Below, in pieces: positions 47,001-59,685 of a DNA stretch of 64,000 bases; positions within the stretch are counted from its first letter, which is position 1, and each line of letters opens with the position of its first letter. This DNA comes from Daphnia carinata (lineage: Eukaryota; Arthropoda; Branchiopoda; Diplostraca; Daphniidae). A program made the position numbers and the translations under genes. The stretch covers positions 3,782,001 through 3,846,000 of the forward strand of contig NC_081334.1 of assembly GCF_022539665.2 (NCBI RefSeq). Direction: 5' to 3'. The notes below the pieces were generated by a model. It was not told where the DNA came from. It worked only from the letters and a program-made list of their open reading frames with translations, and ran no database searches.

Positions 47001-50000
47001 AAACGAAACGTGTTATAAAAAATTGAAAGAAAACAAAAGATAAATGTCATCCGCCGGAAATTATTCTCCCATCCATATCCACATGCTTTGATACGTACAA
47101 CTTATTGTTTGTTTTTTTTGTTTTGTTTTTTTTAGAGGGAAGCAAAAGAAAAAGAAAACAAACGAATTCTTATTGGAATCTGTTTGTGTATTCCACCCGT
47201 TTGTTTTCATTTTCTTGCATCGCTGCGGGTGGCTTTCTGTTTATTTTATTATTATTTTTTTTTTCCCACTTGTCCTTTCTCTCTCCCTACACCCTTGTGT
47301 TGCATTTATAAGTAGCCCCCTAATCGTTATGCTAATGATATTCGCAATCATAACAAGAGGCTACGTCTATTTACCAATACCGTACACATATAGGGGTAGT
47401 TACAATGGATGTGTGCTCCGTGATGTCGAGTCGCTCAGACACATTCGATCCGCCTTTCTTTTTTTTCTTTTTTTTTGGGTGTAGTAAGAAGAAGAAAAAA
47501 AATTCCATTTTGCGCTACCTGTCGATGGTTTATTCCCTTTCTGAATAATGGCGGCGGCGGCGGCACATCCGTGCATATTAAAAGCTACAGTCATGTGGGT
47601 TTCAGTTTTTTAAAACTTTGCCTTCTCTCTTTCCGTTTGGCAAGTTCAAGGTCTCGACGAAAATTGGGTGCGTGTGTCTGTGGGGGTTGGCGCACCTTTC
47701 CCTTTTTTTTTTTTCTTTTTTTAATTCTTCCTATTTACTCTCTCCCCTCCCAGTATTGACGTCGCCATGTAGGATGACGAACGGGCTCCTTTGTGTGTGT
47801 TACCTGGCCATATCCACCATGAAGACGCCCCATTATTTCAAAAATCAAATGAAAACGAAACTGGTAGGGTATTTGTGTTGTTGTTCTTGTTGTCGAGGAT
47901 GAAGTTCATCATCCAAGACGTGATGAGATAGATGAGCATGGACAATTAGACATTTAAAAGCCGGACGGGCAAATGTCTAGTAAGAGGGGGGAGAAAAAAA
48001 AAAAAGGGAAAGCAGACTATAATTTTTTTTTTTTTTTTCAAATATATTTTTCTTTTCCCTTTTCATCAGGCCTGTCTGACCGACCTTTACTGGAGCCCCC
48101 CTCCCCCTCTTGAAATTTTTCTCGTAAACAAGAAAGAAGAAAAAAAAAATAAAAATGCGAGGTGGCACGGTCAATTTCCCATTTCCGGAGAAAGTTTTAT
48201 TTTTTTTTTTTTTCTATGTGGGGGGGGGGGGGTTCAGACGGACAAAAGTGACCAAGTAAGAAAACACGAACGACAGGTGTAAGAGAGAAAAGAAAAAGAA
48301 AAAAAAAAGCCTCGAGAGACGCAAAGGTGGATGACCTTTTTCTTTTCTTTCCATCATTGCGCCGTTGATTGCCTCTCATCTCTCACCTGTTGGCTCTTTT
48401 TTTTTTTTTCATTTTCTCGTTCACATTGCACCTACGAATTAAGTTTTTAGATTTTTTTTTTTTAGATTTCTTCATTTGTTCGTGGGTTCTTTATCCCCCC
48501 CCCCCTCAAAAAAAAAAAAAAAGAAATTCACGATCGTGAACTGTTGGGATGAAAACGTGAGTGATGATGTTAAACGGCGATGAACCCCGGCAGCAAATCG
48601 AGAAATTACCGTCCTCATAAAATGATCGTGTAAAAAAGTCCCGTTTGGAATTTTTCTTTTTTTTTTTTTTTTTTTTTTTTTCTAAACCGACGAACAAATT
48701 TCCATGTTCGATTTACACGTTTTCATTTTTCTTTTTTTTTTCTTTTTTAATTGCTCCGATACGCAAAAAAGAAAACGTAAAATGTTTAGACTATTCGCCT
48801 CTTTTCCTCAAACAAAAAAGATTGAGCAGATTTTATGGGTGGGGATCGATGACCCGTGAAACTGCCGTTGTTTTTTTTTTTTCTCCTCTTTTGTTTTTCC
48901 CGTTTAACGTGACATAGCAGTTGATGGCACGCTCTTATCAACGATCGAAGGGATGGGGGGGGGAAAGAAGAGGGTAGTGAAAAAAAAATATTTGATTCAT
49001 TTTCACACTATTCGGATTTATCTCGCACCATTTTATGTTTCCCTTTTTCCTTTCTTTTTTTTTTTGTTTTCAGGAGGTTCAAATGAAATGGCGCCTTTTG
49101 TTTAGCTGGCCGTTTGTCCGCGTCGTTCGTTTGTCACACACACGCGGCGAAGCGGTGGCAGTTGGTAAACGAGCGTGTTGGGGTCAATAGTCTTAACGCC
49201 ACGCGAGTTTGTGCATATCGGTAGACGAATTAATGAAACGCTGCTGGAATGCCATCGAACCTGTTCCCGCCGGTGTCACGTCCAATCGGGTAAGGCCAAA
49301 CTTGGGGGCAGATTTCTATCAGACATTCCCTACTAACACACACACCCACACCCACAGCCCAATATGCAAAATCGTTGACAATATATCGACAAGTATTTCG
49401 AATATTTGATTGCCCCTTCATTTTCGATCAAATATTGGAAATATGGCAAAATTCGTGTGTTTAGACGTTTTCAATTTGAATTTAATCTGTCGTTGACGTC
49501 GTACTTCCCTTTCCCCCTTTTCCTTGATGGTAAATTACGAACGTGACACCTTCACCTTGTTTGTCAATTAACGCCCGGCAGCTTCTTTTTATTTTTTGAA
49601 GGCGTGTCTTGCGTTTTGGCTGACACGCCAACATGTCACCACCACCACCGCAATTCGTTTCCTTTTTTTTTTTTTTTTTTTTTTTTCTTTATGGAAAAAG
49701 GGGGGAAAAGAACATTTCGATGGCGAAGAAAATTCCCGCATTTTCTTCATTGTTTCGTGACCTGTCGTGAAACATTTTTTTTTTTTTTTTTCGAATGATT
49801 ATTAACCGCTGTGAGATTGCGGGTGACAACGAACTTTTATAGAAAAGAGAATTTTCAATTTTTCAAAGAAAAAAAACAAAAAAAAAAAATGTTCAGTTCA
49901 GTTTCCGCCGGAATCGACTTGTCTCCGTGTCAGCGGATGGTGCAGACACATGAGGCGGCGTCCTTGACGTTCAAAACGAGACGAAAAGAAAATTATCTAT

Positions 50001-50587
50001 AAAAAAAAAAAAAAGGAAAGTTCAACATTCCACCCAAATACTATCACTTTTTTTTTTTTTTCCCTCCTTTTCAAAGCGGAAAGGTGGACGGAAGTGATCC
50101 GTAACCGACGACACCTTTTGCCGTCCAATCAAGTGTATCACCTGCCTTCCTTCTTTTTTCCATCGCATTTTTTAAGGTACAAATTGAACAAGTCGTTAAT
50201 CTCATTTATTTTATTTTTTTTTTCATTTCTTTTTAAGGGAGATGTCTAAATTTAGCTGCCAGCAATATGGTGATCATCGAAACATAACAGGCGTAAGATG
50301 CTCTTAACCGTTCGTTGACTCGCGCAAAAAAAAAGAATTAACTTTTATTTATATTTTTTTTTTTCTAAGGCAGGTGAGAATAGTGTCCGCTACGCGTTTG
50401 TAAATCAAACAATCTTCGTAATAATAAAAGAAGTACCCTTAACAAAAAGGAAAATGGCAGACGGAAGAAGGGGACCGATGAGCCGGGCAACGTAGTAGCC
50501 TACTACCTGGTTTTGTTTTTGTTTTTGTTTTTTTCCTCTCTTTTTCCCATTCGCCTTCTTTCCCTCCTCCCCCTTGGGGGGAGTGGT
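44056..50587. other. Homopolymer-rich intergenic region
   Basis: About 6.5 kb without a gene I can support. It is crowded with poly-T and poly-A runs of 10-25 bases and long G-runs, including G14 at 44358-44371 and about G13 at 48220-48232. There is also a small GCG-rich patch near 47550-47563. Open frames here are mostly poly-Phe, poly-Lys or poly-Gly translations of these tracts. It may hold distal regulatory sequence for the ZP gene. A CTCF-like core is at 45113-45126. Confidence 0.55.
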
Positions 50588-50767
50588 GAGAGAGAGAGAG
50601 AGAGACGCGAAGTAAACAGAGGAGGTGGGAGGTAGAGAGAAGAGGAGCTGTCTTTCGTCCGGCTTTTTGCCTAGACGGCCGGAGCCCGTTGTTGCATGCA
50701 TTATAAAAGGCAAGTGGCTTTGGTGCAACGACTTCAGTCACGAACATCTCACCCACGTCGACAGATC
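50588..50767 (+). promoter_or_regulatory. TATA/Inr/DPE core promoter of the PAN-ZP gene with an upstream GAGA tract
   Basis: A (GA)n tract at 50588-50605 offers GAGA-factor binding. TATAAAAGG (50702-50710) lies 34 bases upstream of the A in TCAGTC (50734-50739), an arthropod initiator. AGATC at 50763-50767 is exactly +28 to +32 relative to that A and fits the DPE consensus RGWYV. The predicted leader is about 130 nt and ends in a (TTC)7 tract just before the ATG. Confidence 0.7.
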
Positions 50768-50839
50768 TGCTCCTCTCAATTTTTTATTTTTGCATCTCTT
50801 CCCCTCCCCAGTACAAGTGCCGAGTATTTTTTGAGGTTT

Positions 50840-50860
50840 TTCTTCTTCTTCTTCTTCTTC
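50840..50860 (+). repeat. (TTC)7 microsatellite in the 5' UTR of the PAN-ZP gene
   Basis: Seven TTC units stand immediately before TAAGG and the ATG at 50866. It is a pyrimidine tract in the leader and could vary in length between individuals. Confidence 0.9.
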
Positions 50861-50865
50861 TAAGG

Positions 50866-53800
50866 ATGGCCATGTCCGGTAGTATGTCCAGCAGCGCGTT
50901 GATGTTCGTGTTCGGCATCTTGTTGTTGGGCAGCAAAGTGGCCGATTCTCAATCGGCCGAGGCGATCGAATGCGACAGCCAAGACACGACCTTTGAACTG
51001 AGAACGGGTTACGTTTTCACATCACCGCAGGAGATCCTGGACACGCGGCCCGACACGCTCCAACTGTCAGAATGTATCGAAACTTGCCGTCTCAATAGCA
51101 GCTGCGCAGCTCTTAATTTCGAGACGGGCCTCTGTGTCCTTTTCCGCACCAACGCCTTCGACACTCCCGGTAAGCCATTCCTTTCTTTCTTTTTTTTTTT
51201 TTTCTTCTTTAATTTTTGTTGTTGTTGTTGTTGTTTAAATTGGTAGCAAGGAAAAAGTTAAAGAAAATTGTCCATCCGCGACTTGGTAGGTGGGTGGTGT
51301 CAGGGTTCATTTTTTTTTTTTTTATTAGCGGCAGGGTGTAGTCCAATGATCCAGGGATCCAGCAGAGCGCGACCGTATCTTTCTTGCTCTTTTTGCAAAT
51401 AGAATGTATATATATTTTTTTTTAAACGCACAGGGGCACGGAGATTGCCAGCTTTGTTTTTCTTTTTTAAATCATTCGTCATAAAATGTAAAGAAAAGGC
51501 TAACGATTTTCAATTCTAGGAACGAAATTGTTTGATGGTAAATACCAGTCATTTTCGATCTGAAAATCGGGGGGGCATCCGATTACAATCAAAGGATCGT
51601 AATCTTTTCTTTTCGAGAGAAGAGAAGTTCAAGTTCAAGTTCGACAGGTTTTCTTTTTTTTTTTTTTTTTTAATATGAAACAAAAAAAAAAAAAGTAAAC
51701 GGGAAAACTGGTCGCCCGTGGGTGCCGAACGAGATGCACCGCCCATAGCCGTACGTTCTCGGCATGACGACACACATCCCTGACCCTTTAGGTGTGTTCA
51801 GTCTTCCTTCTTTTTCTTTTTTTTTTTTTTTTTTTTCCACGTCTTGCATACATCTCCGAATGCATTATAAGGCACGTCGAACCGAAAGTAAGAAAAAAAA
51901 AGAAAAGCCCATCACAGAACATTCGCCTGAAGGTCGGCTGCTGTCTGCTAAGGTTCGGTTACTCCGCTCTATTGCAAGAGAGTTGGGAGGGGGATCGTGA
52001 ATTATTTTTTTTTTTTTCATTCTTCGGTGTAAACATGCGCCTGTAAAAATATTTTCGCCTTTGGGAATTTTTTTTTTTTTTCTTTTCGTGAAAAGAAAAA
52101 GAAAAGGTGGAGAGGGAAATGTTGGATGACGTGCGCTTAGGAGAGATGCTGTAAGATGTCTTCGGTAGCGCTCTGGACACGGGCCAATGACTTTTCCGCC
52201 TTTTTAAAAATTATTATTATTTAATGCCTGCAGAGAATTATTTATTGGGGGTCTTTTTCTTTGATGGTCACTCACCTTCCTCAACTGGATGATTACGCAA
52301 ATGCATTTATTATTATTTTTTTTTTTTTTAAGAAAAGTCAGTTCCGTAGGCGTTTAACCGCGTCTTCAGATTTGAAAAACATGTCGATTGACTTGGTTAT
52401 ATCGTCTGTGAATCCGTGCGTTTATCGAAAGGCAATTACGAACACGAGACGCTTTTCGTTGCTCATTTGTTGTCGGCCATTTTTTTTCTTTTTTTCGCTA
52501 ATGGTTCACGAACGTCGAATGAAAACGGAACATTTGTCTTGACCGACCCGTATTTGCATGAGAGACGATCTTTATTGTGCCAAGTCATGACCAGTACTCG
52601 GAGACGCAGCCAAAAAAGAATACGAAGACGAACTTCCTTAAATGACTTGACGCATTTCTCGTCCTTACGATCTTAAGGGCACTTGGACAAACAAGGAGAT
52701 CGGTCGTAACGGTTTCCCCCTTCTTTTTTTTTTTTTTTTTCATTTTGTTTCTTCTTTTTTTTTTCTTTCCTGTTTGGCGTTGTTCAACAAGGATTCGCCC
52801 CTTTTGTGGGTGTGTGTGACGACATCCTCAGCAGCTCTCAGTCAAACACTCCCTTTCGTGTTTTTTGTTTTTTTTTTTTCAAGGGGAATTTTTTTTTTTT
52901 AATGTCGGGATGACGCACAAGTTTATCGACTCGCCCAAAAAAAAAAAATAAATGCAGAAAAACCAGACACTCGATTTACCGTAAGGATTGGCAACCCTGC
53001 CAGTGGAACGTAATCATCAAAATTTTGATTGACATTGCCATTGAAAATGTCAGTTACGCTCATAGATTGAGAACCGACATATTTTTTGTTTTTGTTAGCA
53101 ACGAAGATTGCATTTTTTTTTTTTTTTTTGAATGTCGTGAGACGTGAAATAATTTGATTAATGGTGTGTCATTTTTGTTTTTTTTATTTATGCAGAGGCG
53201 CTGACAAAGTCGCAGTTTCCTGTTTACACGATTTACGCTCAAAGGATCTGTTTGGCCAATGCCAGCCAACTGTGCGCCCAGAGGTCCTGGTCTTACGAGA
53301 TGGTTCCGTCCTTCGAAATGTCGACCTTCGTCCGCGAAAAGAGACGGGCGGCAACCCGTCGCGCCTGCATGGAACTCTGCCTCAACGAGCAAACATTCCA
53401 ATGCCGGTATGACTCATTTTCCCCTTCCTTTCGCTTACTAAGAACATTTCATGTCTCTCGCTGGACGGTTATCGTCTTCTTCCTTAATGTCTTTGTTTCC
53501 AATCGCCAACGAGAAGTGAACACTAAAAATTCATCACGTCGAAACGCATTGTGACCGGTAGCGTTTCGTTCCATCGTCCGTAGCAAAATTTAACTTTTCC
53601 TTTTCTTTTTCTTCTCACACAGCCCGTCGTTTCGCCCGTTTAATGGATTTTTAGCTTTTTAACAAAAACAACAGACGGACACTTTGAAACGAAAAAGAAA
53701 AAAAAAAAAAATGAATATCTTGTTTGGAAAAAAAAAAAAAAAGGTTTCAAAGTGTTCCAGCTTAAAAAAATAAGAAATGATGAGAATGGAAAGGAAACAA

Positions 53801-56800
53801 CAAAGAAAAGAAACAAGAGCTTTGACACGTAATCATAATGAGCGAATTTTTCTTTTTTTTTTTTTTTTTTTTTTTTTTTTCCAAGTAACAAAAACTGAAC
53901 GAAAAAAAAAATGTTCAGGTGAACGAACGTTCGAACGAAAGATTTCCTTTTTTTTTTTTTTTTTTAAACACCTCACGTCGGAGGAGGTAGGAAAATACGA
54001 ACATTGAATCTGTTTTTAGATGGTCGATTTTGAGTAATAATGTGTTTCATAATGTGCGTAACAAGGTGTCCAGTATGCAAATTCTTCGCTCCAGCGTCCG
54101 TTCAAAAATGGCCACTTGCCTTTTTTTTTATTTTACTATTTCTGATCCGTTGGCTACTGGCTAATAACAAACGAGGAAAAAAAAAAAGTGCCATACGAAA
54201 AACGTTTTTCGATTATCTAAAAACTCCGGTTACGGTCGATGTGCGGTCAACCGCATCAACGAGGCCCCCACGTCTCCGACAATCGAACGGGCCGTAGTGG
54301 CTCGTTTCCACGACGAATTCCCAGCATTCTTTTTTTTTTTTTTTTTTTTTTGGTCCGTTTTGCTTATTTGCTCTATCTAAGCAAACAGGGAAAAGAATTA
54401 AAATAATAGCTTACTTTTTTTTTTGGGGGGGGGGGGGGGGGCTTTTTAGTCGAGGAAATATGTACTACATTTAAAGATGAAAGTCTAGACGATATGGCGA
54501 TCAATTTTGAATTTAGAAAAAAAAAAAAGAATTATCTTGAAGGAAAAGCCGACAGATTGAGGACTCTTTTATTCTTTTTAAAGACAACGTAATCATCTCG
54601 AAAAACAAGATGATTTGAAAATGTCGGGTACCTCGTAAAAAAAAAAAACATAATCATTTCACGGTTGATTCACCATCGTTTTTTTTTTTTTTTTTCCCCT
54701 TTATTTTCCAGACATGGAAAAGGGGGGGGGGGGGGCAGAGTAGAAATGTAAGAAGAAAAAAAGCAGATTGGAAAAAAAAAAAACCTGTTTGATGATTTCC
54801 GTTCCGTGTGTTTACTTTCATTTGTCACAATGTCAAGCGGAGCTGAAAAAAAAAGGGAGGGGGGGGGCAGATAAAATAGTGTAGTAAATGACTGTGGGAA
54901 CACACACACTACAAAAAAAAGCAATAGTGTCTTGGCATGCTTCCGACTTCTTTAATCACGAGTCGGCTGCCAAGGGTTTTAATCTAAAAAAAAAAAAAAG
55001 GAAGGGGAACACAAACAAACAGAAAATATTTTATGGGGGGTGGGGGGGTGGAGCAACACGGCATTGGTGTCCCGCGTGCGTGTTCTCTTTTTGAATAACA
55101 ACAACCTTGAAAGTTGGAAGATGATTTGGTGTCGTATCCAACATAAAAATGATAATATTATTTTTCTTTTCTTTTTTTTTTTTTTTTTCTATTTGACAAC
55201 AACAGGTCGGCCAGTTTCAGCGCCACGACCGGCGAGTGCGCTCTCAGCGACATGGATCGTTTCTCGGTGACGGCCCGGTCGGCTTACTCCTCCTCACCGG
55301 ACGTGGATTATTTCGAGACCAACTGCGTCGATGACCCGGTGAAAATGTGCGACTTTCAGCGGACCGAGGGACGCATCCTGAAAACGGTGGACGCCGTGTT
55401 CCAGGTAACTGCAAAAAATACACATTTTTTTTTTTTTTTTCCAAATAGAACTGCAGTTCAAAAAGATCAACAACCTCTCGCTCTAGGATCGAAACAATAA
55501 CATCAAATGTAATTTTCATCTTTTTTTTATTGACAAACAGGATGTCGAGACGGAGGAAGCGTGTAAAAATCTGTGCCTAAACGCCAACTTCCGCTGCCAC
55601 TCGTTCGATTACGGCGACACTGGCGATAAAGTCTGCCGACTCAGCCACCACTCGGCCAGCTCCCTCAGTCAAATTCAGGTGATGACTTCATTTTTTTTTT
55701 TTTTTTTTTTTTTTTAATAGTGACATCTATCGATGTTCAAATGGGCAGCACGAATTGAGAACAACAACAGAGACACATCGAACGATGCGCCTGCTTGAAT
55801 TTCGTAGGACGATTCACTGGAACGTGAAGGCATTTTGCGGTTTTTAAATTAAAAACACTTGAATGCCGATCGTTATTGCGTCGCAATCACCCAATTTTAT
55901 TAAATGTTGTTTTGTTTTCGTTTGCGGTTGGGGTGGCTTTTTTTGTTGTTTTGGTGACACAGGATCCCTACTTGGAGATTCCAGAGGCGACGACGCACGA
56001 GTTGACGTCTTGTTACAACGTAACGATCGATTGTCGCTCGTCAGACATGGTCGTCCGCGTCAAGACCAACCGCATTTTCACCGGCAAATTGTACGCCAAG
56101 GAGAGGCCCAACTCTTGCGTCACGGACGTGGCTAAAGGCCTGGAATTCGAGTTGACACTCGGCTACCAAGATCTCGGCTGCGATGTCAGACAAGAAGGAC
56201 TTGGCAAATTTTTCACCGAAGTCGTCATCCAGGTAATTAAACGTTGCCAAATATTTTGGAAAACAAAATCTAATTGATTTATTTTATTATTTTTTTTTTT
56301 TTCCTTTAAATTCGAAAATAGCACCACGATCAAATTGTGACGAGTCAAGATGTCGGTTTGGCTCTTCGCTGCTCTTATCAACTGCAAAATTACACTTTGA
56401 CCAGTGGACTCGATTTGTCGGTGGCCAGTCGGGTGCCGACCATCGCCGAAGAGTCGACTGTCGTTCCAGGACCGACGGTTGTCATGAAAATCGCCGCGCG
56501 TCAGGGTGGCGACATCCAAACGGCTCAAGTCGGCGATCCGCTCAGCCTCTTCTTCGAAATTCAGGAACCAAACAGCCCGTATTCGATTTTTGTGCGCGAA
56601 TTGATCGCAACCGATGGAGTGGACAATAGCGAGATCTTGTTGATTGATTCCAATGGATGCCCAACTGACCAGGAGATCATGGGACCCATCAACGTTCTGA
56701 ACGGAACCTCCAAAGTCCTTCGCGCTCCGTTTGACGCTTTCAAATTCCCCAATTCGGACGTTGTCCAGTTCAAAGCCCTGGTGACGCCGTGTCTGCCCAC

Positions 56801-57251
56801 TTGCGAGCCGGTCCAGTGCGACGTCCAAGACTACCTCGGCTACCATCGTAAAATCGAGTCGCTGGGCAAGAGGAGGAGGCGTCGTCGCGATTCCGCTAGC
56901 CACGACCCACACAATTTGCTTGTCGTCCAGTCCATCCGCATTGCCGACAAGTTCCAGGCCGTTGCTGACGCCTCGCCGGCCAAGACCAAAACGGCCTCGA
57001 CCGAATCCGAAGTGGTTGTCCTCCACAACACGGACAACGTCTCGCAACATCACTCCAATGTTCCACCGTGTCTTAACTTGCTTGGACTCCTGATGGCCGG
57101 CGCCTTGTTCCTGGTCGCTCAGGCCGTCCTGATCGGTGCCTGGGCGTTCATCTGGCAAAAGAGGCGTCAAACGAAGATGGCCGAGACGACGATTGAAAGC
57201 GACAGACGATTTTTCTCAACTTACGCCAATAATGCTTACGCCACTAGTTAA
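50866..57251 (+). CDS. PAN/Apple + ZP-domain transmembrane matrix protein (NOAH/neyo/nyobe/trynity-like)
   Basis: Six exons (50866-51169, 53196-53406, 55206-55404, 55541-55678, 55963-56232, 56322-57251) give 683 residues. A signal peptide (1-29) is followed by Cys-rich PAN-like modules at about 36-120, 127-190 and 208-280, each with a C-x3-C core such as CIETC, CMELC or CKNLC. A ZP polymerisation module follows, about residues 291-550 (SCYNVTIDC to CEPVQC). Then come a polybasic furin site (KRRRRRRD, about 557-564), one transmembrane helix (about 627-651) and a short cytoplasmic tail. ZP proteins of this kind are cleaved and polymerise into the apical extracellular matrix that shapes epidermis and cuticle. 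The PAN-ZP order matches the NOAH/neyo/nyobe/trynity/morpheyus group; which member is not resolved. The first of two near ATGs was used. Introns 1 and 2 (about 2.0 and 1.8 kb) are homopolymer-rich with no nested gene seen. Confidence 0.93.
51170..53195 (+). other. Intron 1 of the PAN-ZP gene
   Basis: Begins GTAAGC and ends TTTATGCAG. It has many poly-T runs and a (TTG)n stretch near 51216-51235. No coding exon was found on either strand. Confidence 0.8.
53407..55205 (+). other. Intron 2 of the PAN-ZP gene, with long G- and T-tracts
   Basis: Begins GTATGA and ends CAACAACAG. It contains T-runs of over 20 bases, G17 at 54425-54441 and G14 at 54722-54735. No coding exon was found. Such tracts are hard to assemble, so local length may be inaccurate. 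Confidence 0.8.
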
Positions 57252-58402
57252 ACATTGCAAACTGATCCAGCTCAGCCCTTTAACTTATTCAACTTAAATT
57301 GAATACCCACTTCTAAACCTTATTTTCTGATCATTATCTTGTTGGAGTTATTTGTTCGAGTGCCTTATTATTAATTTTTTTTTTTAATTATTATTATTAT
57401 TTTTTTTTTTTTGTTTGAGATTGAATTCGTTTTGACAGGTAATTGAAAACGAGTTGATCACAAAACCAAACAGAAAAACAGGGAAACTGTCACTTTACGT
57501 CCTATTATATTGGCTTATTTTGAAAAAAGGCTTTGGGTTAACAATGTATTCCAATCAAGGTGGCTGGGTGTGTCTTCTCCAGATTTCCCCGATTTTGTGT
57601 GTTGTGCGTGGATGTGGTTATGGGTTTCATTTCTTTTTAACTTGTTTTTTTTTTTTTAATTGTTTCACTCTTTTGGGTCCAGGCGTAACACGTTCGACGT
57701 GTTCGTCGTCTTTGTACAAAAAGAAAACAGAAATCACAACACAAATTTCAATGGGTGTCACGTGCATACGTCTCGAGATCAGCCAATAAAACGGATTACG
57801 ATGAAGTTCTTCTCATTTGATTTTTACGAAATTTATTAATTTTTTTTTTTTTCGTTTTGTGCTCGCTAGATTGCGCGTGGTAAGCGTCTAGTATGAATTA
57901 TTGATTACGGGTACGCGTGTTGCACGAAAGATGGAGAAAGTGGAGAACAATCTACGTAATACGATTCTTGTGACCATTCAGCTGGAAAAGAAAAAAAATG
58001 ACCAATAAACCGGATCTTGTGAAGCATCTTTCGCAATCGTATTCTCTCAGCTTTCAATGATATTAAACATCGATTATAGAACAATATCACGTACTTGTTT
58101 AGACCTGACCCATGTGAAGGTGACCTCATACGTGGAGATCAGTCAGAACTCGTTTGATGATTCATTCAGCTGCGACCTGCTGATGTGCATTAACGTGAAT
58201 TATCTTGGTTATTTCAATTGCGAAAGAATTTTCCCTGCCTCGTGAGGAGTATGCCAGGTACATAAGGAATACTCTGCAGACGATCGGCAGGTACACAGTC
58301 TGATACTGCAAACTTTACATCGCCCCAATCCAGGATAGAAAAATCATGTAAAATTGCTGTTTTTCTTGTCAAGTCTAGACAACTAGTGCCAATTATTACT
58401 CA
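57252..58402. other. 3' UTR of the PAN-ZP gene and spacer to the C1q gene
   Basis: AT-rich with poly-T runs at 57371-57412 and 57840-57851. AATAAA at 57785-57790, 534 bases after the stop, is the likely polyadenylation signal. No further gene was seen. Confidence 0.6.
57785..57790 (+). terminator. Polyadenylation signal AATAAA, PAN-ZP gene
   Basis: Canonical hexamer in a CCAATAAAACGG context downstream of the ZP stop, followed by a T-rich stretch that fits a cleavage and downstream element. Confidence 0.5.
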
Positions 58403-59071
58403 ATGTATCAATGTCAGTCAATTCTTTGTTTGAACTCGTTCAGGTTTCCATTGCTGTTACTCATTTGTGCTTTGGCTCTTCCGGCCAGCAATGCAATCTC
58501 GGTTGATCCCTCGTCATCCGGCCAAGTCTCGCCTGTCGGGTCACCACCGGCGTTTGTTGCTGCACCACCGGTGTTTGCTGCTACTCCACCAGTTGCTCGG
58601 TACATTGAACCCGTCATTTTTAGCGCCATTCGTGCCTCCGACAAGAGCAGAAAATCCAATTCGAAAATCTTTTTCGACACCACCTTGAGCGATGTCGGGT
58701 TTGGCTGGAATGCCAAAAGCAGTGAATTCGTCTGCTTCTACCCAGGCTCGTATTTCTTCACGTTCACAGCTGTATCCGACTCCAGCTCTCACTACAAGTG
58801 AGTGTTTGCAAATTTCTTTGACCAACTTTGTCTAACGATGTTTCTTTTCTTTTTTTTTTTTAAATACATTAGAGCTGCTATAGTCAAAAACAGCGAAGAG
58901 GTGGCAACTATTTGGGGCGAACAAGTTGGCTACCAATCGGCATCCAATTCGGTCATCTTGAATCTGGACAAGAACGATCGTGTTTTTGTTCACTTAAAGG
59001 AGGGAGAAATTTATGAAACTTCAAAGGCAGGACGTGGCTACACGACTTTCTCAGGTTTCCGACTTCATTGA
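58403..59071 (+). CDS. Secreted C1q-domain protein
   Basis: Two exons (58403-58797 and 58873-59071) give 197 residues. An N-terminal hydrophobic signal (FPLLLLICALALPASNA) is followed by a Pro/Ala/Val-rich spacer at about 45-70. A C1q globular domain follows, recognised by the opening VIFSAIRAS, then FDTTLSDVGFGW, FVCFYPGSYFFTFTA, LNLDKNDRVFVHL and the C-terminal FSGFRLH. C1q-like proteins form trimers outside cells and serve in adhesion or pattern recognition. There is no collagen stalk, so it belongs to the short C1q-like type common in invertebrates. The ATG at 58403 gives a signal peptide, but an acceptor-like TTCAG at 58439-58443 leaves open an upstream first exon with a different start. 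AATAAA follows at 59186-59191. Confidence 0.88.
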
Positions 59072-59185
59072 ATTAAACTGTTTTTCCTCTTACCGTCCAG
59101 TTTAAATTAGCTTTTTCGACTTCGGCTAAACAAAAAATTCTATTGTGGTAGTCTGTATCCTGTATGTCTGTCAGTACGCTAAAAG

Positions 59186-59191
59186 AATAAA
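59186..59191 (+). terminator. Polyadenylation signal AATAAA, C1q gene
   Basis: Canonical hexamer 115 bases after the stop codon in AAAAGAATAAAGAG. Confidence 0.6.
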
Positions 59192-59638
59192 GAGAAATGG
59201 CAAACCACAACTTTCTTTGCAATTATAGCCTACGTGTTTCTTAGAACTGAAAGAATATTATATGTGATATTGGGAGTGAATTCAAGCATTGACGTTAGTT
59301 TAGCGGTGAAGCTCAAGTAACAGTTGAACGTCATTTGGCTTGTCTCATGAGAAATCGTAGACATGGGAATTCGATTACTTCGGTAACTATATATCCGTAT
59401 GACACGAATGTATCCTGCATGTAAGAAGAAGCGCTCTCATACTCACGGTTCGTTTCCCGAATCAATCGGAGACTGTAGATATTTTAAATAATGTGGGTAG
59501 CACTTGAAATAGTTTTTTTTTTTTTGTACTAGGAATCTCTGTGTGTGAAAGGATTTATAATTAAAACTCAGTTTTGGCAATAACTAGTTTTTTTTATGTC
59601 TTTGTTCGAAGCAGCCGCCAGCAATGACAGCTATGGTA

Positions 59639-59685
59639 GCGCCACCTAGCGAAATATGTTGACATTACGAAATATGCATATAAAA
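59639..59685 (+). promoter_or_regulatory. CTCF-like site and TATA box upstream of IMPDH
   Basis: GCGCCACCTAGCGA (59639-59652) resembles the reverse complement of the CTCF core. TATAAAA starts at 59679 in GCATATAAAAAAGG. No well-placed initiator was found 30 bases downstream; TCACTG at 59735-59740 is too far. The true start and whether the leader is spliced remain open. The TATA box is about 240 bases before the ATG. Confidence 0.35.

Noticed and set aside
48181-48920. Several 60-90 codon frames rich in Phe, Lys or Gly
   Set aside because: They are translations of poly-T, poly-A and poly-G tracts, not genes.
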